Of a stretch of DNA of 54,919 nt, positions 45,816 through 54,919 are shown piece after piece. A program made the position numbers and the translations under genes. This DNA comes from Hyphomicrobiaceae bacterium (GTDB lineage Bacteria; Pseudomonadota; Alphaproteobacteria; Rhizobiales; Hyphomicrobiaceae): the NCBI GenBank assembly GCA_021730785.1, contig JAKFWF010000037.1, positions 1 to 54,919 on the forward strand, in the 5' to 3' direction. The notes below the pieces were generated by a model. The model was not told the DNA's origin and did not search any database. It was given only the letters and a program-made list of their open reading frames with translations. Each line of letters begins with the position of its first letter. Positions within the stretch are counted from its first letter, which is position 1.

Positions 45816-47522
45816 ATGGCGCGCCTGACCCTGGCCGAGCAGACACGGCTGGCGAAGCTCCTGGTCGACCGTTCTTGCCGGGCCGCGTCCGCTCGGCTGA
45901 AGCAATCACCGCTCCTGAAATGGCGCTACGGCCCGCCAGTCGCCGATCGGCTGTTGCTTGTGCCGGTCGAGCTGCGCGCCGCCGATCCGAGCTTTGCCGG
46001 CGAGATCGACTTCGGCCACTACGGGCTCGACGGCGCCCTCGCGGTGCTGGAGGACGACCAGTCACCGTTCGAGATCGCGGCCCCTACTGTCGCCTGGGCG
46101 CGAGAATTGCACGGCTTCAGTTGGCTACGTCATCTGCATGCTGCGGGTAACGCCGGCGCGCGCGACAGTGCGATCGCCCTCGTCACCGACTGGTGCCGTC
46201 GCAATCCGCAGCCCGCGACCGGCATCGCCTGGGAGCCGGTCGTCGTCGCCCGCCGCCTCATGTCGTGGCTCGCCAATGCCCCGCTGATCCTGGATGGCGT
46301 CGAACCGGCCGTCTATGACATCATGGCCGATGCCCTCGCCGACCATCTGATCCATTTGTCGGCCACCTGGCCCGACGCGCCGCAGGGCGAACCGCGGCTC
46401 GTCGCGCTCGCGGCCGTGCTGATGGGCAATCTCTGCGTCGCTGGCCACGACCGCAATCTGGCCGCGGCCGCCCAGGCCTTCAGCGCCGAGCTCGACCTCC
46501 AGATCCTGCCCGATGGCGGACACGTGAGCCGCAATCCAGCCGTTCTCGTCACGCTGCTGCTCGACTTCCTACCGCTGCGCCAGTGCTTCGTCACCCGCGA
46601 CCGGCCCCTGCCAGCCGGCTTCGACGGCGCCGTCCGCCGCATGTTGCGCATGCTGCAGTACCTGCGCCTGGGCACTGGCAGGATTGCTCAATTCAACGGC
46701 GTTTCCGCCCAGGCGATCGATGCTCTGTCGACAGTGCTTGCCTATGACGACAAGGCGCTCGACCCGATCACAAGCGCCCCGCAGTCGAAGTATGTGCGGC
46801 TGGAGCGCGGCGGGGTCGTGGTTCTGGTCGATGCTGGCCCACCGCCGCCGCTGGAGGTGTCGGGGCAAGCGCATGCCGGTTGCCTGTCGTTCGAAATGAG
46901 CGCCAAGGCGCAGGCGCTGTTCGTCAATTGCGGCGCCCCGTCGCCCGCCGCCCTCGAATGGCTGCCGGCTGCACGGGCGACCTCAAGCCACAACACGGTT
47001 GCGATCGGCGGCAAGTCGTCGGCCAAATTGCTGCAAGACGACCGGTTCGCCTCGCTTCTCGGCGGCACACCGTTGCGCTTTCCCGAATGCGTCGGGTCGA
47101 AAGTCACTCCCCGTGACGGCGGCATCGAGCTGGATGCCTTCCACGACGGCTATTTCGTCCGCTTCAAGCTGTTGCACCGGCGGCGGATCATACTCGATGC
47201 CGAGGGCGCGTCGATTGTTGGCATCGACCGGCTTGGGCCCCAGCGCGGCCAGCTGCGCCTGCCGATCGATGTACCGTTCGCCATTCACTTTCATGTCGAC
47301 GAGAAGGTCGACTGCACGGTCGGCGACGTACCGCACAGTGCGAACCTGAAGCTGCTCGACGGCCAGCGCTGGCGCTTTCGCTGCGAGGGCGCGGCCCTCT
47401 CGATCGAGGAGGGCATGAACTTCAGCAACGTGGGCGGCCCGCGTCCCTCGTTGCAACTGGTCCTGCGCGCGGCCACATTCGGCGAGAGTGACGTCAAGTG
47501 GACCGTGGAGCGCATGCTGTGA
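45816..47522 (+). CDS. heparinase II/III-like protein
   Basis: A 568-residue protein of the heparinase II/III family. The N-terminal alpha/alpha toroid part ([18 protein letters not shown]...) and the C-terminal beta-sandwich with [17 protein letters not shown] (the SHNT motif) are typical. Rhizobia commonly carry this gene between rsmB and purH. The substrate is unknown; a polysaccharide of the envelope is possible. Its stop overlaps purH (GTGA). Confidence 0.88.
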   Translation: MARLTLAEQTRLAKLLVDRSCRAASARLKQSPLLKWRYGPPVADRLLLVPVELRAADPSFAGEIDFGHYGLDGALAVLEDDQSPFEIAAPTVAWARELHGFSWLRHLHAAGNAGARDSAIALVTDWCRRNPQPATGIAWEPVVVARRLMSWLANAPLILDGVEPAVYDIMADALADHLIHLSATWPDAPQGEPRLVALAAVLMGNLCVAGHDRNLAAAAQAFSAELDLQILPDGGHVSRNPAVLVTLLLDFLPLRQCFVTRDRPLPAGFDGAVRRMLRMLQYLRLGTGRIAQFNGVSAQAIDALSTVLAYDDKALDPITSAPQSKYVRLERGGVVVLVDAGPPPPLEVSGQAHAGCLSFEMSAKAQALFVNCGAPSPAALEWLPAARATSSHNTVAIGGKSSAKLLQDDRFASLLGGTPLRFPECVGSKVTPRDGGIELDAFHDGYFVRFKLLHRRRIILDAEGASIVGIDRLGPQRGQLRLPIDVPFAIHFHVDEKVDCTVGDVPHSANLKLLDGQRWRFRCEGAALSIEEGMNFSNVGGPRPSLQLVLRAATFGESDVKWTVERML

Positions 47523-49105
47523 GTGATCAGGTGAAGGTTCGGCGCGCCTTGCTGTCGGTGTCCGACAAGACCGGGCTGATCGAGTTCGCGCGCACGCTTG
47601 CCAGCCACGGCGTGGAGTTGCTGTCGACCGGGGGCACGGCGGCAGCGCTCAAAGGTGCAGGCCTGACGGTGAAGGACGTGTCGGAGTTCACCGGCTTCCC
47701 CGAGATGATGGACGGCCGTCTCAAGACGCTGCATCCCAAGGTGCACGGCGGCCTGCTGGCGATCCGCGGCGATGCTGGCCACGACGCAGCCGCCAAGGCC
47801 CACGGCATCGAGGCAATCGACCTGCTGGTCGCGAACCTCTACCCCTTCGAGGCGACGGTTGCTGCTGGCAGCGCCTACAATCACTGCGTCGAGAATATCG
47901 ACATCGGTGGCCCGGCCATGATCCGCGCCGCGGCAAAAAACCATGCTGCCGTCACCGTCGTAGTCGCGCCCGACGACTATGCGCGCGTGATCGCTGAGAT
48001 GGCCGGCACACTGGGTGCGACGACGCTTGGCTTGCGAACAGCGCTGGCGGCCAAGGCCTATGCCCGAACGGCTGCCTATGACGCGGCGATCAGCACCTGG
48101 TTTGCCGGCGAACTCGGTGAAACCGCGCCGGCCTGGCGCACATTCGGCGCCACCCTCGCCCAGGAACTGCGTTACGGCGAAAACCCGCACCAGAGCGCTG
48201 CCTTCTACCGGACCACCGAGCGCCGCGCCGGCGTCGCGACGGCCGTACAGCACCAGGGCAAGGAACTGTCGTACAACAACTTGAACGACACCGACGCGGC
48301 TTTCGAACTGGTCGCGGAATTCGACGCCGACACGCCCGCCGTCGCCATCATCAAGCATGCCAATCCGTGCGGTGTTGCAACCAATACGAGTTTGAAGGCT
48401 GCCTATATGGCAGCCCTGCGCTGCGATTCGGTCAGTGCCTTTGGCGGCATCATCGCACTCAACCGCACCATCGACGCGACAGCCGCCGAGGAGATCACCA
48501 AGGTCTTCACCGAGGTCGTGATCGCGCCCGACGCGACAGCCGAAGCAAAAGCGATCTTCGCTACCAAGAAAAACCTGCGGCTGTTGACCACTGGCGGCCT
48601 GTCCGATCGGCGGGCGGGCGGCCTCACCGTTCGCTCGGTCGCCGGCGGCCTGCTGGTGCAGTCGCGCGACAATGGCATCGTCGACGCGGCGGACCTCAAG
48701 GTGGTCACCCGGCGCCAGCCCACGCCGGAAGAACTCGCCGATCTGCTGTTCGCCTTCAAGGTCGCCAAGCACGTCAAGTCGAACGCCATCGTCTATGCCA
48801 AAGATGGCGCCACCGTCGGCATCGGCGCAGGCCAGATGAGCCGCATCGATAGCGCCCGGATAGCGGCCTGGAAGGCCGCCGAAGCCGCGAAGGCAGCTGG
48901 CCTCGCCCCGTCACTCGCAAAGGGCGCCGTGGTCGCCTCCGATGCCTTCTTCCCGTTCGCCGACGGCCTCCTGGCAGCCGTTGAAGCGGGGGCTGTCGCC
49001 GTCATCCAGCCCGGCGGCTCGCTGCGCGACGACGAGGTGATCAAGGCCGCCGACGCGCATGGCATCGCGATGGTGTTCACCGGCATGCGCCACTTCCGGC
49101 ACTGA
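47519..49105 (+). CDS. purH: bifunctional AICAR transformylase/IMP cyclohydrolase PurH
   Basis: A 528-residue PurH. The N-terminal cyclohydrolase domain has [16 protein letters not shown] and STGGTA; the C-terminal transformylase has the LRYGENPHQ and KHANPCGVA motifs (Lys-His catalytic pair). It performs the last two steps of purine synthesis. The GTG at 47519 overlaps the heparinase stop; a longer start is not supported. Confidence 0.97.
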   Translation: MSDQVKVRRALLSVSDKTGLIEFARTLASHGVELLSTGGTAAALKGAGLTVKDVSEFTGFPEMMDGRLKTLHPKVHGGLLAIRGDAGHDAAAKAHGIEAIDLLVANLYPFEATVAAGSAYNHCVENIDIGGPAMIRAAAKNHAAVTVVVAPDDYARVIAEMAGTLGATTLGLRTALAAKAYARTAAYDAAISTWFAGELGETAPAWRTFGATLAQELRYGENPHQSAAFYRTTERRAGVATAVQHQGKELSYNNLNDTDAAFELVAEFDADTPAVAIIKHANPCGVATNTSLKAAYMAALRCDSVSAFGGIIALNRTIDATAAEEITKVFTEVVIAPDATAEAKAIFATKKNLRLLTTGGLSDRRAGGLTVRSVAGGLLVQSRDNGIVDAADLKVVTRRQPTPEELADLLFAFKVAKHVKSNAIVYAKDGATVGIGAGQMSRIDSARIAAWKAAEAAKAAGLAPSLAKGAVVASDAFFPFADGLLAAVEAGAVAVIQPGGSLRDDEVIKAADAHGIAMVFTGMRHFRH

Positions 49106-49614
49106 TGATCACGCCCCACTCCGTGCGGTTGCGTCCCGCGAGCCATGGCGACTGGCCACTGATCCGCCGCTGGCTCGGCCGCGCCGATATCGAGGCGTGG
49201 TGGGGACCCAGAGCCAGCACCGAAGCCGAGGTCCTGATCGCCCTCGACAGTCCAAGCGCCATCTGCCGCATGATCGAAAGCACGGCGACGCGGGAGACGA
49301 TCGGCTACGGCCATGCCATCGATGCGGCGACGTGGGGTGCCGAGCTGCCGGAGGATCTGGCACCGGGCACCTGGGACATCGATTTGTTCATCGCGGCCGA
49401 AGCGCACCGCGGCAATGGTGCGGGCGCCGCAGCCCTCGGTTTGCTGCGCGATGAAGTGTTCGAGACCACGCTGGCTGTTGCCGTCGCAGTGTTTCCCTCG
49501 ATCGCCAATGAACGCGCGGTACGTGCTTACGAAAAAGCCGGGTTCCGCTGGAAACGCGTATGGGCCAACCCGCACGGCGGCCATGCCTGGTTCATGACCG
49601 CCGAGCGGCCTTGA
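49105..49614 (+). CDS. GNAT-family acetyltransferase
   Basis: A 169-residue N-acetyltransferase. The acetyl-CoA-binding motif [15 protein letters not shown] and the C-terminal [15 protein letters not shown] are standard. The N-terminal [27 protein letters not shown] is like the RimJ/RimL and aminoglycoside 6'-N-acetyltransferase group. The substrate is unclear and resistance should not be assumed. Its ATG overlaps the last base of the purH stop. Confidence 0.86.
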   Translation: MITPHSVRLRPASHGDWPLIRRWLGRADIEAWWGPRASTEAEVLIALDSPSAICRMIESTATRETIGYGHAIDAATWGAELPEDLAPGTWDIDLFIAAEAHRGNGAGAAALGLLRDEVFETTLAVAVAVFPSIANERAVRAYEKAGFRWKRVWANPHGGHAWFMTAERP

Positions 49615-49623
49615 GCGACGATC

Positions 49624-50049
49624 TCAAAACGGCTTCACGATAACCAGGATGACAATGCCGACCATCAGCAGGGTCGGCACTTCGTTGGCGATACGGTAGA
49701 ATTTGTGGCCGCGCGTGTTGGCATCGGCCGCGAAGTTCTTCACCCAGGCCGCCTGCGCGCCATGCGCCGCCGTCATGGCCAGCACGAGAAAGATCTTGGC
49801 GTGCAGCCAACCGCCCTTGAATTGGAATGTGGCGTAGGCGAGGTAAAGCCCCGTCGCCCAGGCGACCAGCATGGCCGGTGTCATGATCGCCTTCAATAGT
49901 CGCCGCTCCATCACCTTGAACGTCTCCGACTGCGGCGTGCCGGTCGGCGTCTCGGCGTGGTAGACCATGAGCCGCGGCAGATACAACAGGCCGGCCATCC
50001 ATGAGATCACCCCCAGCACGTGCAGAGCCTTGATCCACAAATCGATCAT
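49624..50049 (-). CDS. hemJ: protoporphyrinogen oxidase HemJ
   Basis: A 141-residue membrane protein with four transmembrane helices. The ALHVLGVISWMAGLLYLPRLMVYH opening, with a conserved His and Arg, and the GWLHAKIFLVLAM segment identify HemJ, which oxidises protoporphyrinogen IX to protoporphyrin IX. Its ATG overlaps the hemE stop, giving a hem unit. Confidence 0.93.
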   Translation of the reverse strand: MIDLWIKALHVLGVISWMAGLLYLPRLMVYHAETPTGTPQSETFKVMERRLLKAIMTPAMLVAWATGLYLAYATFQFKGGWLHAKIFLVLAMTAAHGAQAAWVKNFAADANTRGHKFYRIANEVPTLLMVGIVILVIVKPF

Positions 50050-51119
50050 GTGGCGTCGTAGCTCCGGATCACCTTGACCAGCTCGGCGACGTGGCTGGGC
50101 GGAGCTTCTGGCGTGATGCCGTGGCCGAGGTTGAACACGAAGCGACGGTTCTGCATGGCATCGAGGATCTCGTGGGTGCGGCGGATCATGGCGTCGCCGC
50201 CAGCGATCATCAGGAGAGGGTCGAGGTTGCCCTGTACCACGATTCCCGTTCGCGCCAAGTCGCCGGCCATCAGGCTGAGCGGCATCGCCGTGTCGCAGCC
50301 GATGCCCTGCACGCCGGTCGCCTTCGCATAGCCGATCGACGCAATGCCGGCGCTGCGCGGAAAGCCGATGACCGGCACGTGCGGATGCTTCGCCTTCAGC
50401 GCCGCCACCAGTTTCTTCGTCGGCGCGGTGACCCAGCGGGCAAACTCGTCGTCCGGCAGGCTGCCGGCCCAGCTGTCGAAGATCATCACAACATCGGCGC
50501 CGGCCTTGATCTGCAGGTCGAGGTAGCCGACCGACGCATCGACCAGGAGGTCGATCAGCCGGGCAAAAAACGCCGGCTTGCGGTAGGCCATCAATCGAGT
50601 GTCGGCCTGGTCGGATGAGCCCTGGCCGCCGATCATGTAGGTCGCGACCGTCCACGGCGCACCGCAAAAACCGATCAGCGCCGTTTCCTTCGGCAGCCCG
50701 GCGCGGATGCGCGACACGCTTTCGGCAACCGTCTCGAATTTTGACCTTGCGCCCGCAATCGACAGCTTGGCGAGATCGGCGTCGCCCGTCAGGGGATCGA
50801 GCCGTGGCCCTTCGCCCTCGACGAAGCGCACCGACTGGCCGAGCGCATCGGGCACCACGAGGATATCCGAGAACAAAATCGACGCATCGAACCCGAAGCG
50901 GCGGATCGGCTGCAAGGTCACTTCGCACGCCAGCGCCGGCGTGTAGCACAGGTTCAGGAACGATCCCGCTTTGGCTCGCGTTTCCCGATACTCCGGCAGA
51001 TAGCGCCCCGCTTGCCGCATCAGCCAGACCGGTGGCGGCGCGCATGTTTCGCCTGCGAACGGTTTCAAGAACCGCATGTCTCGAGCTTTGGCCGCCAGCT
51101 GCGCCGCATGTTCGATCAT
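50046..51119 (-). CDS. hemE: uroporphyrinogen decarboxylase HemE
   Basis: A 357-residue HemE. The substrate-binding RQAGRYLPEYR, the catalytic Asp in LFSDILVVPDALG and the FGFNLGHG-like FVFNLGHGI end are typical. It starts from ATG 51119 with only a weak ribosome-binding site. It faces away from the probable origin next to it. Confidence 0.96.
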   Translation of the reverse strand: MIEHAAQLAAKARDMRFLKPFAGETCAPPPVWLMRQAGRYLPEYRETRAKAGSFLNLCYTPALACEVTLQPIRRFGFDASILFSDILVVPDALGQSVRFVEGEGPRLDPLTGDADLAKLSIAGARSKFETVAESVSRIRAGLPKETALIGFCGAPWTVATYMIGGQGSSDQADTRLMAYRKPAFFARLIDLLVDASVGYLDLQIKAGADVVMIFDSWAGSLPDDEFARWVTAPTKKLVAALKAKHPHVPVIGFPRSAGIASIGYAKATGVQGIGCDTAMPLSLMAGDLARTGIVVQGNLDPLLMIAGGDAMIRRTHEILDAMQNRRFVFNLGHGITPEAPPSHVAELVKVIRSYDAT

Positions 51120-51533
51120 TTTCTGCACTTTCACTTTCAAGATAGACTCTAAGTTTTGATTTTTATTCTTACTCTTAGGGACGGGGATTGTGGGAATAGG
51201 TTCGTCATCCCGGTTGGTCCCCAGCTTACCGACATGGTGATATCTTTCGTCAAGCCCTGGTAGCTGTGGGCTTAGATGACACAAGCGCCGAATTGTCTGA
51301 TAGGGATCATGATCTTGTCAGCCATAGGCGTTACGCACCGCAAATGGGTAAGGTGTGGATCACCAGGGGACAGTCAGAGCACACGTTCAGTATGCACACC
51401 CGGTGGCATCAACTAGGGTACGCTCGCCCCTCTTGCGTATTTGGGGACAGCATTGTGGAAAAGCGTGCAGGTTGCCTATCCTTGTCGGCCAGTATGACCC
51501 CCGTCTGTTGATAACCCACGGACCTATCCACAG
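51120..51533. other. probable chromosomal replication origin (oriC)
   Basis: 414 bp without genes between hemE (leftward) and ppsR (rightward), the site of oriC in Caulobacter and many alphaproteobacteria. DnaA-box-like sites: TGTGGATCA at 51354-51362 (complement of TGATCCACA, the Caulobacter G-box form), TGTGGAAAA at 51454-51462, TGTTGATAA at 51506-51514 and CTATCCACA at 51524-51532, each one mismatch from TTATCCACA. An AT-rich tract at 51130-51180 with paired ACTCTAAG/ACTCTTAG is a candidate unwinding element. GATCATGATC near 51305 is a palindrome. Confidence 0.72.
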
Positions 51534-52391
51534 ATGACCAACGGCCTCCCGAGCTACTTCCACCTGCATCTGATCTCGGATTCAACCGGCGAGACCCTGA
51601 CCACCATCGCCAAGGCGGCGGCCGTGCAATACGCCGAAGTGCGGCCGATCGAGCATGTCCACCCGTTGATCCGCAACCAGAAACAGCTCGACCGCGTGTT
51701 GCAGGAGATCTCCTCGGCACCGGGCATCGTCCTTTATACCATCGTCAACCGCGACCTGACCGCTGAACTCGAGCGCCGCTGCCGCGAACTGAAGGTGCCG
51801 TGCCTGCACGTGCTCGAGCCGATCATGAAGGTGTTCGAGAGCTACCTCGGCGCGCCGCAGACGCCAATCGTCGCAGGGCAGCACGTGCTCGACGCGGACT
51901 ATTTCCAGCGCATCGACGCACTCAACTTTTCCATGGTGCACGACGACGGCCAGCTGCCGGCCGACCTCAACACCGCGGACATCATCATTCTAGGCATTTC
52001 GCGGACGTCGAAGACGCCGACCAGCATCTATCTGGCCCAGCGCGGCTACAAGACCGCCAATCTGCCGCTGGTGCCCGGCATCGCGCTGCCCGAAGCGCTG
52101 ACGGCCCCGCACGCGGCCTTCGTGGTCGGCCTCGTCGCCAGCGCCGAGCGGATCGCGGAAATTCGCCGCAACCGGGTGCGCTACCTCGCCGACCGCAATC
52201 TCGACGAGTATGTCGACCGCGACCATATCGTCCAGGAGATCGCCTATTCGCGGCGGCTGTGCGCCAAGCACGGCTGGCCCATCATCGATGTATCACGGCG
52301 CTCGATCGAGGAGACGGCGGCGCAGATCCTGCGGCTCTATCATGATCGTGAAACCGGTGTCGTGACGGCGAACGAGTCGAGCGATGATTGA
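51534..52391 (+). CDS. ppsR: pyruvate, phosphate dikinase/PEP synthase regulatory protein (DUF299)
   Basis: A 285-residue kinase-pyrophosphorylase. The HLHLISDSTGETL opening, the P-loop-like GISRTSKTPTSIYLA and the NRDLTAELERRC segment are typical. It phosphorylates and dephosphorylates PEP synthase or PPDK. It lies at the right side of the probable origin and overlaps maf by 8 nt. Confidence 0.94.
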   Translation: MTNGLPSYFHLHLISDSTGETLTTIAKAAAVQYAEVRPIEHVHPLIRNQKQLDRVLQEISSAPGIVLYTIVNRDLTAELERRCRELKVPCLHVLEPIMKVFESYLGAPQTPIVAGQHVLDADYFQRIDALNFSMVHDDGQLPADLNTADIIILGISRTSKTPTSIYLAQRGYKTANLPLVPGIALPEALTAPHAAFVVGLVASAERIAEIRRNRVRYLADRNLDEYVDRDHIVQEIAYSRRLCAKHGWPIIDVSRRSIEETAAQILRLYHDRETGVVTANESSDD

Positions 52392-53001
52392 GCGCCGCGC
52401 CATCCGCCTGATCCTGGCCTCGGCCAGTGCCGCCCGCCGCGACATGCTGACCCGCGCCGGCATCGCCTTCGACGTGGAGCCGGCCCGCATCGACGAACGC
52501 GCGATCCAGGATGCGCTGACGGGCGGCGAGAACGAGGTCGAGCCCGCCGACATCGCCGAGTTACTGGCCGAAGCCAAGGCCCGCGATGTCAGTTTGCGTA
52601 ACCCTGGCGCGCTGGTGATCGGCTCGGACCAGGTGCTGAACCTCGGACCGCTGCTGCTTACCAAGCCGGCAGACCTCGCTGCCGTGCGGGCAACCCTGAA
52701 GTTGCTGCGCGGCAAGACGCATCATCTGCATGCGGGCGTGGCGCTGGCCCGCGACGGCGATATCATCTGGAGCACGGTTGAAACCGCGAGCCTGACCATG
52801 CGACGGTTCTCGACAGCCTTTCTCGATACCTATGTCGCGGCCGAGGGTGATGATCTGTGCGCCTGTGTCGGTGCCTTCAAGCTCGAGGGACGGGGGCTGC
52901 AGTTGTTCGAGCAGATCGACGGGGATTTCTTCACCATTCTCGGTATGCCGCTGCTGCCGTTGCTCGCCGCATTGCGCGCCCAGGGCGCGATTGCCAGTTA
53001 G
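52384..53001 (+). CDS. maf: Maf-like nucleotide pyrophosphatase
   Basis: A 205-residue Maf/YhdE-type nucleoside triphosphate pyrophosphatase. The LILASASAARRDML opening and the VIGSDQVL motif are clear, as is CACVGAFKLEGRG near the end. It sanitises or limits nucleotides. It overlaps ppsR by 8 nt, giving coupled translation. Confidence 0.92.
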   Translation: MIERRAIRLILASASAARRDMLTRAGIAFDVEPARIDERAIQDALTGGENEVEPADIAELLAEAKARDVSLRNPGALVIGSDQVLNLGPLLLTKPADLAAVRATLKLLRGKTHHLHAGVALARDGDIIWSTVETASLTMRRFSTAFLDTYVAAEGDDLCACVGAFKLEGRGLQLFEQIDGDFFTILGMPLLPLLAALRAQGAIAS

Positions 53002-53100
53002 GAAATTCCGGGAAACCGGATGCGCAGGAGGAGTGTTTTCTCCGAGCACAGAACGCGATGCTGTTGTTTCTCGGAACATCCTGAGTGCAAGGGAGCTGCG

Positions 53101-53715
53101 ATGCTGCTGATCGGATTGACTGGCTCAATCGGGATGGGAAAATCGGCGGCTGCCGCCCGTTTCCGGCTGCACCAGGTGCCCGTTGTCGATGCCGATGCGG
53201 TCGTGCATGCGCTTTACTGCGGCGAGGCCGCAGCGCCCATCGAAGCAGCGTTTCCCGGCGCAACCCTTGCCGGCCAGGTCGATCGCCAGCGGCTTTCGGC
53301 CCAATTGCTGGCGAAACCCGAGGGCTTCAAGACGCTTGAACGCATCGTCCATCCCCTGGTGCAGGCGGCCGAACGGCGTGCACTCGTCCAGGCCAAGGCG
53401 GACGGTGTCCCCATGGCCGTCCTCGAAATTCCCCTGCTGTTTGAGACAGGTGGCGATAAGAAGGTGGATGTGACGGTGGTGGTGAGTGCGCCGGCCGACA
53501 TACAGCGTCAACGCGTGCTTGCCCGGCCCAGCATGACAGCGGCAAAGCTCGATGCCATCCTCGCGCGGCAGATGAGCGACGCCGACAAGCGGGCGCGCGC
53601 CGATTTCGTTGTGGACACGTCGGGTGAACTTGCCACAACCCACGCCCAGATCGACGCGATCATCGTATCCTTGCGCGGGCGGACCGGGCAGGCGTTTGCC
53701 GCATTCTGGGAGTGA
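53101..53715 (+). CDS. coaE: dephospho-CoA kinase CoaE
   Basis: A 204-residue kinase of the last CoA step. The P-loop LTGSIGMGKSAAA, the VVDADAVVH segment and the VLEIPLLFETGGDKKVD motif are diagnostic. GGGAG lies before the ATG. A 99-bp gap separates it from maf, where related genomes usually carry aroE. Confidence 0.95.
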   Translation: MLLIGLTGSIGMGKSAAAARFRLHQVPVVDADAVVHALYCGEAAAPIEAAFPGATLAGQVDRQRLSAQLLAKPEGFKTLERIVHPLVQAAERRALVQAKADGVPMAVLEIPLLFETGGDKKVDVTVVVSAPADIQRQRVLARPSMTAAKLDAILARQMSDADKRARADFVVDTSGELATTHAQIDAIIVSLRGRTGQAFAAFWE

Positions 53716-53721
53716 ACCACC

Positions 53722-54432
53722 ATGCGCGAAATTGTCCTTGATACCGAGACGACAGGCCTCGACGCCCGCAAGGGGGATAGGCTGATCGAGATCGGCTGCA
53801 TCGAGCTGGTCAATCGTGTGCCAACGGGCGTCGAGTTCCACGCGTTTCTCTGCCCGGAGGATCGCCCCGTCCACCCCGATGCCGAACGCATTCACGGGCT
53901 GTCGACGGCATTCCTCAAGGACAAGCCGTTGTTTCCAGCCATCGTCGAAGGCTTTCTCGACTTCATCGGCGCCGATACGCTCGTCATCCACAACGCCAAC
54001 TTCGACATCGGCTTCATCAACATGGAGCTTGAGAGAATAGGCGCCGCGACGATCGGCATGGACCGTGTCCTCGACACACTGGCGTTGGCGCGGCGCAAGC
54101 ATCCGGCAGGCCCCAACACGCTCGATGCGCTGTGCAAGCGCTACGGCATCGACGCTACCAAGCGTACCAAGCACGGCGCCATCGTCGACTCGCTGCTGTT
54201 GGCCCAGGTCTATGTCGAACTGCTGGGCGAGCGCCAGGCGACCCTCGGACTCACCGGCAACGGGGGAACGGGCACCGGCGGTGACGCGGCCAAGTCACGG
54301 TCGCCGGCCAAGCGCAAGGCGAAGCAGCGGCCGACCCCACTCAGCCCGCGGATCGGTCCGGCGGAGTCGGTAGAACATCAAGCATTCGTGACAACGCTTG
54401 GCGAAAACGCCATCTGGAAGCGGTATCAATAG
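53722..54432 (+). CDS. dnaQ: DNA polymerase III epsilon subunit DnaQ
   Basis: A 236-residue proofreading exonuclease. The DEDD motifs are LDTETTGLD (ExoI), HNANFDIGFIN (ExoII) and HGAIVDSLLLA (ExoIII). The C-terminal part, with a Gly/Lys-rich linker and the ENAIWKRY end, is the polymerase alpha contact. It begins 6 nt after coaE and converges on secB. Confidence 0.96.
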   Translation: MREIVLDTETTGLDARKGDRLIEIGCIELVNRVPTGVEFHAFLCPEDRPVHPDAERIHGLSTAFLKDKPLFPAIVEGFLDFIGADTLVIHNANFDIGFINMELERIGAATIGMDRVLDTLALARRKHPAGPNTLDALCKRYGIDATKRTKHGAIVDSLLLAQVYVELLGERQATLGLTGNGGTGTGGDAAKSRSPAKRKAKQRPTPLSPRIGPAESVEHQAFVTTLGENAIWKRYQ

Positions 54433-54445
54433 GCTGCCGGTCGCG

Positions 54446-54919
54446 TCAGGACGGTTTGGCCACCCCGTTGCTGGCGCCGTCCTTAACCGTCTGCTGGCGC
54501 TGCACATAAAGCGCGGCAAAGTCGATCGGATCCATCATCAGCGGCGGGAATCCGCCTTCGCGCGTGAGATCGGCCACCAGGCGGCGCACGAACGGGAACA
54601 GCAGTGCCGGCGCATTGATCAGCAGAAACGGCTCCATGGACTGGGGGGGCAGCTTCTCGATCTTGAACAGGCCGCCGTAGTCGAGGTCGAGCGTGTAGAG
54701 GGCGCCGGCCTTGCTGGTTGCATTGGCGATGAAGCTGATCGCGCTTTCGTACACGTCAGGGCCAACCTGCTTGGCATTGACATTGACTTCGACCTGCAGT
54801 TGCGGGTCCTCAACCGGCCCGTCCAAAACTTTGCCGACATTGGGGTTCTCGAACGAGAGATCCTTGATGTACTGCCCGATGATGCGAATGCTGGGTGGCT
54901 GGGGCTGGGGCTGGGGGGT
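54446..54919 (-). CDS. secB: protein-export chaperone SecB (truncated by window edge)
   Basis: The C-terminal 157 residues of SecB; the start is beyond the right edge. The YIKDLSFENPN opening, the YTLDLDYGGLFKIE and LLFPFVRRLVADLTREGGFPPL blocks are typical, as is the FAALYVQR end. A Pro/Gln repeat (PQPQPQPP) precedes the conserved domain at the edge. SecB keeps precursors unfolded for SecA. Confidence 0.95.
   Translation of the reverse strand, partial: TPQPQPQPPSIRIIGQYIKDLSFENPNVGKVLDGPVEDPQLQVEVNVNAKQVGPDVYESAISFIANATSKAGALYTLDLDYGGLFKIEKLPPQSMEPFLLINAPALLFPFVRRLVADLTREGGFPPLMMDPIDFAALYVQRQQTVKDGASNGVAKPS

Noticed and set aside
47291-48772. 493-codon minus-strand frame opposite purH
   Set aside because: Antisense shadow in GC-rich DNA with no domain; purH is certain on the plus strand.
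49105-49614. Aminoglycoside 6'-N-acetyltransferase call
   Set aside because: Only general GNAT similarity is visible; no residues specific to aminoglycoside binding can be identified by eye.

Overview
The window is chromosomal DNA of a high-GC alphaproteobacterium, most likely of the Hyphomicrobiales (Rhizobiales) type. The call rests on gene content and order: secB-dnaQ-coaE-maf-ppsR facing hemE-hemJ across a gene-free, DnaA-box-bearing gap; rsmB-heparinase-purH; a rhizobial-type L32; PhaR; a C-P lyase operon; and a duplicated YejA-type peptide transporter. The genus cannot be fixed from the sequence alone.

Layout. (1) 1-9.9 kb: small metabolic and stress genes: an AhpD-like protein, an HpaB-type flavin monooxygenase with a RidA-family partner, a divergent katG/oxyR peroxide-defence pair, and a phytanoyl-CoA dioxygenase-like / DUF1028 / ketopantoate-reductase-like run. 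(2) 9.9-24.7 kb: a nearly complete phosphonate pathway: transporter phnCDEE, C-P lyase phnGHIJ, a 36-codon ORF tied by ATGA overlaps to phnJ and phnK, then phnK, phnL, phnM, a 2H-phosphoesterase-like DUF1045 gene, phnN on the opposite strand, and a PhnZ-like HD oxygenase. phnK and phnL, normally adjacent, are separated by about 2.8 kb of lower-GC DNA. It carries a small lysine-rich ORF, a 16-bp perfect palindrome and, on the opposite strand, a large protein with a nitrilase-like C-terminal half and an unrecognised N-terminal half. (3) 24.7-34.1 kb, minus strand: a ghrA-like reductase and a Yej-type peptide ABC transporter (two binding proteins, two permeases, one double ATPase), with a VapBC-type toxin-antitoxin pair set seamlessly between yejE and yejF. 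(4) 34.2-44.3 kb: housekeeping and envelope genes: cytochrome c, kdsB, pheA, rimM, phaR, a GGDEF/EAL protein with a degenerate cyclase site, rpmF, a PsiF-repeat protein, an SDR, a TadG-like protein and an SdhAF4-like protein. (5) 44.4-54.9 kb: rsmB, heparinase II/III, purH, GNAT, hemJ, hemE, the probable chromosomal replication origin (51120-51533), then ppsR, maf, coaE, dnaQ and the edge-truncated secB.

How the parts work together. The phn block should import phosphonates (PhnCDE), attach them to ribose triphosphate (PhnGHIL), remove pyrophosphate (PhnM), cleave the C-P bond (PhnJ) and return the ribose product to PRPP (PhnN). DUF1045 is a candidate for the cyclic-phosphate step that lacks a phnP gene here. 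The PhnZ-like protein suggests a second, oxidative C-P cleavage route. KatG/OxyR form a self-contained peroxide response. The genes flanking the origin are oriented away from it, as is usual in alphaproteobacteria.

The most unusual feature is the nitrilase-like cassette splitting phnK from phnL. Its function cannot be assigned from sequence alone.
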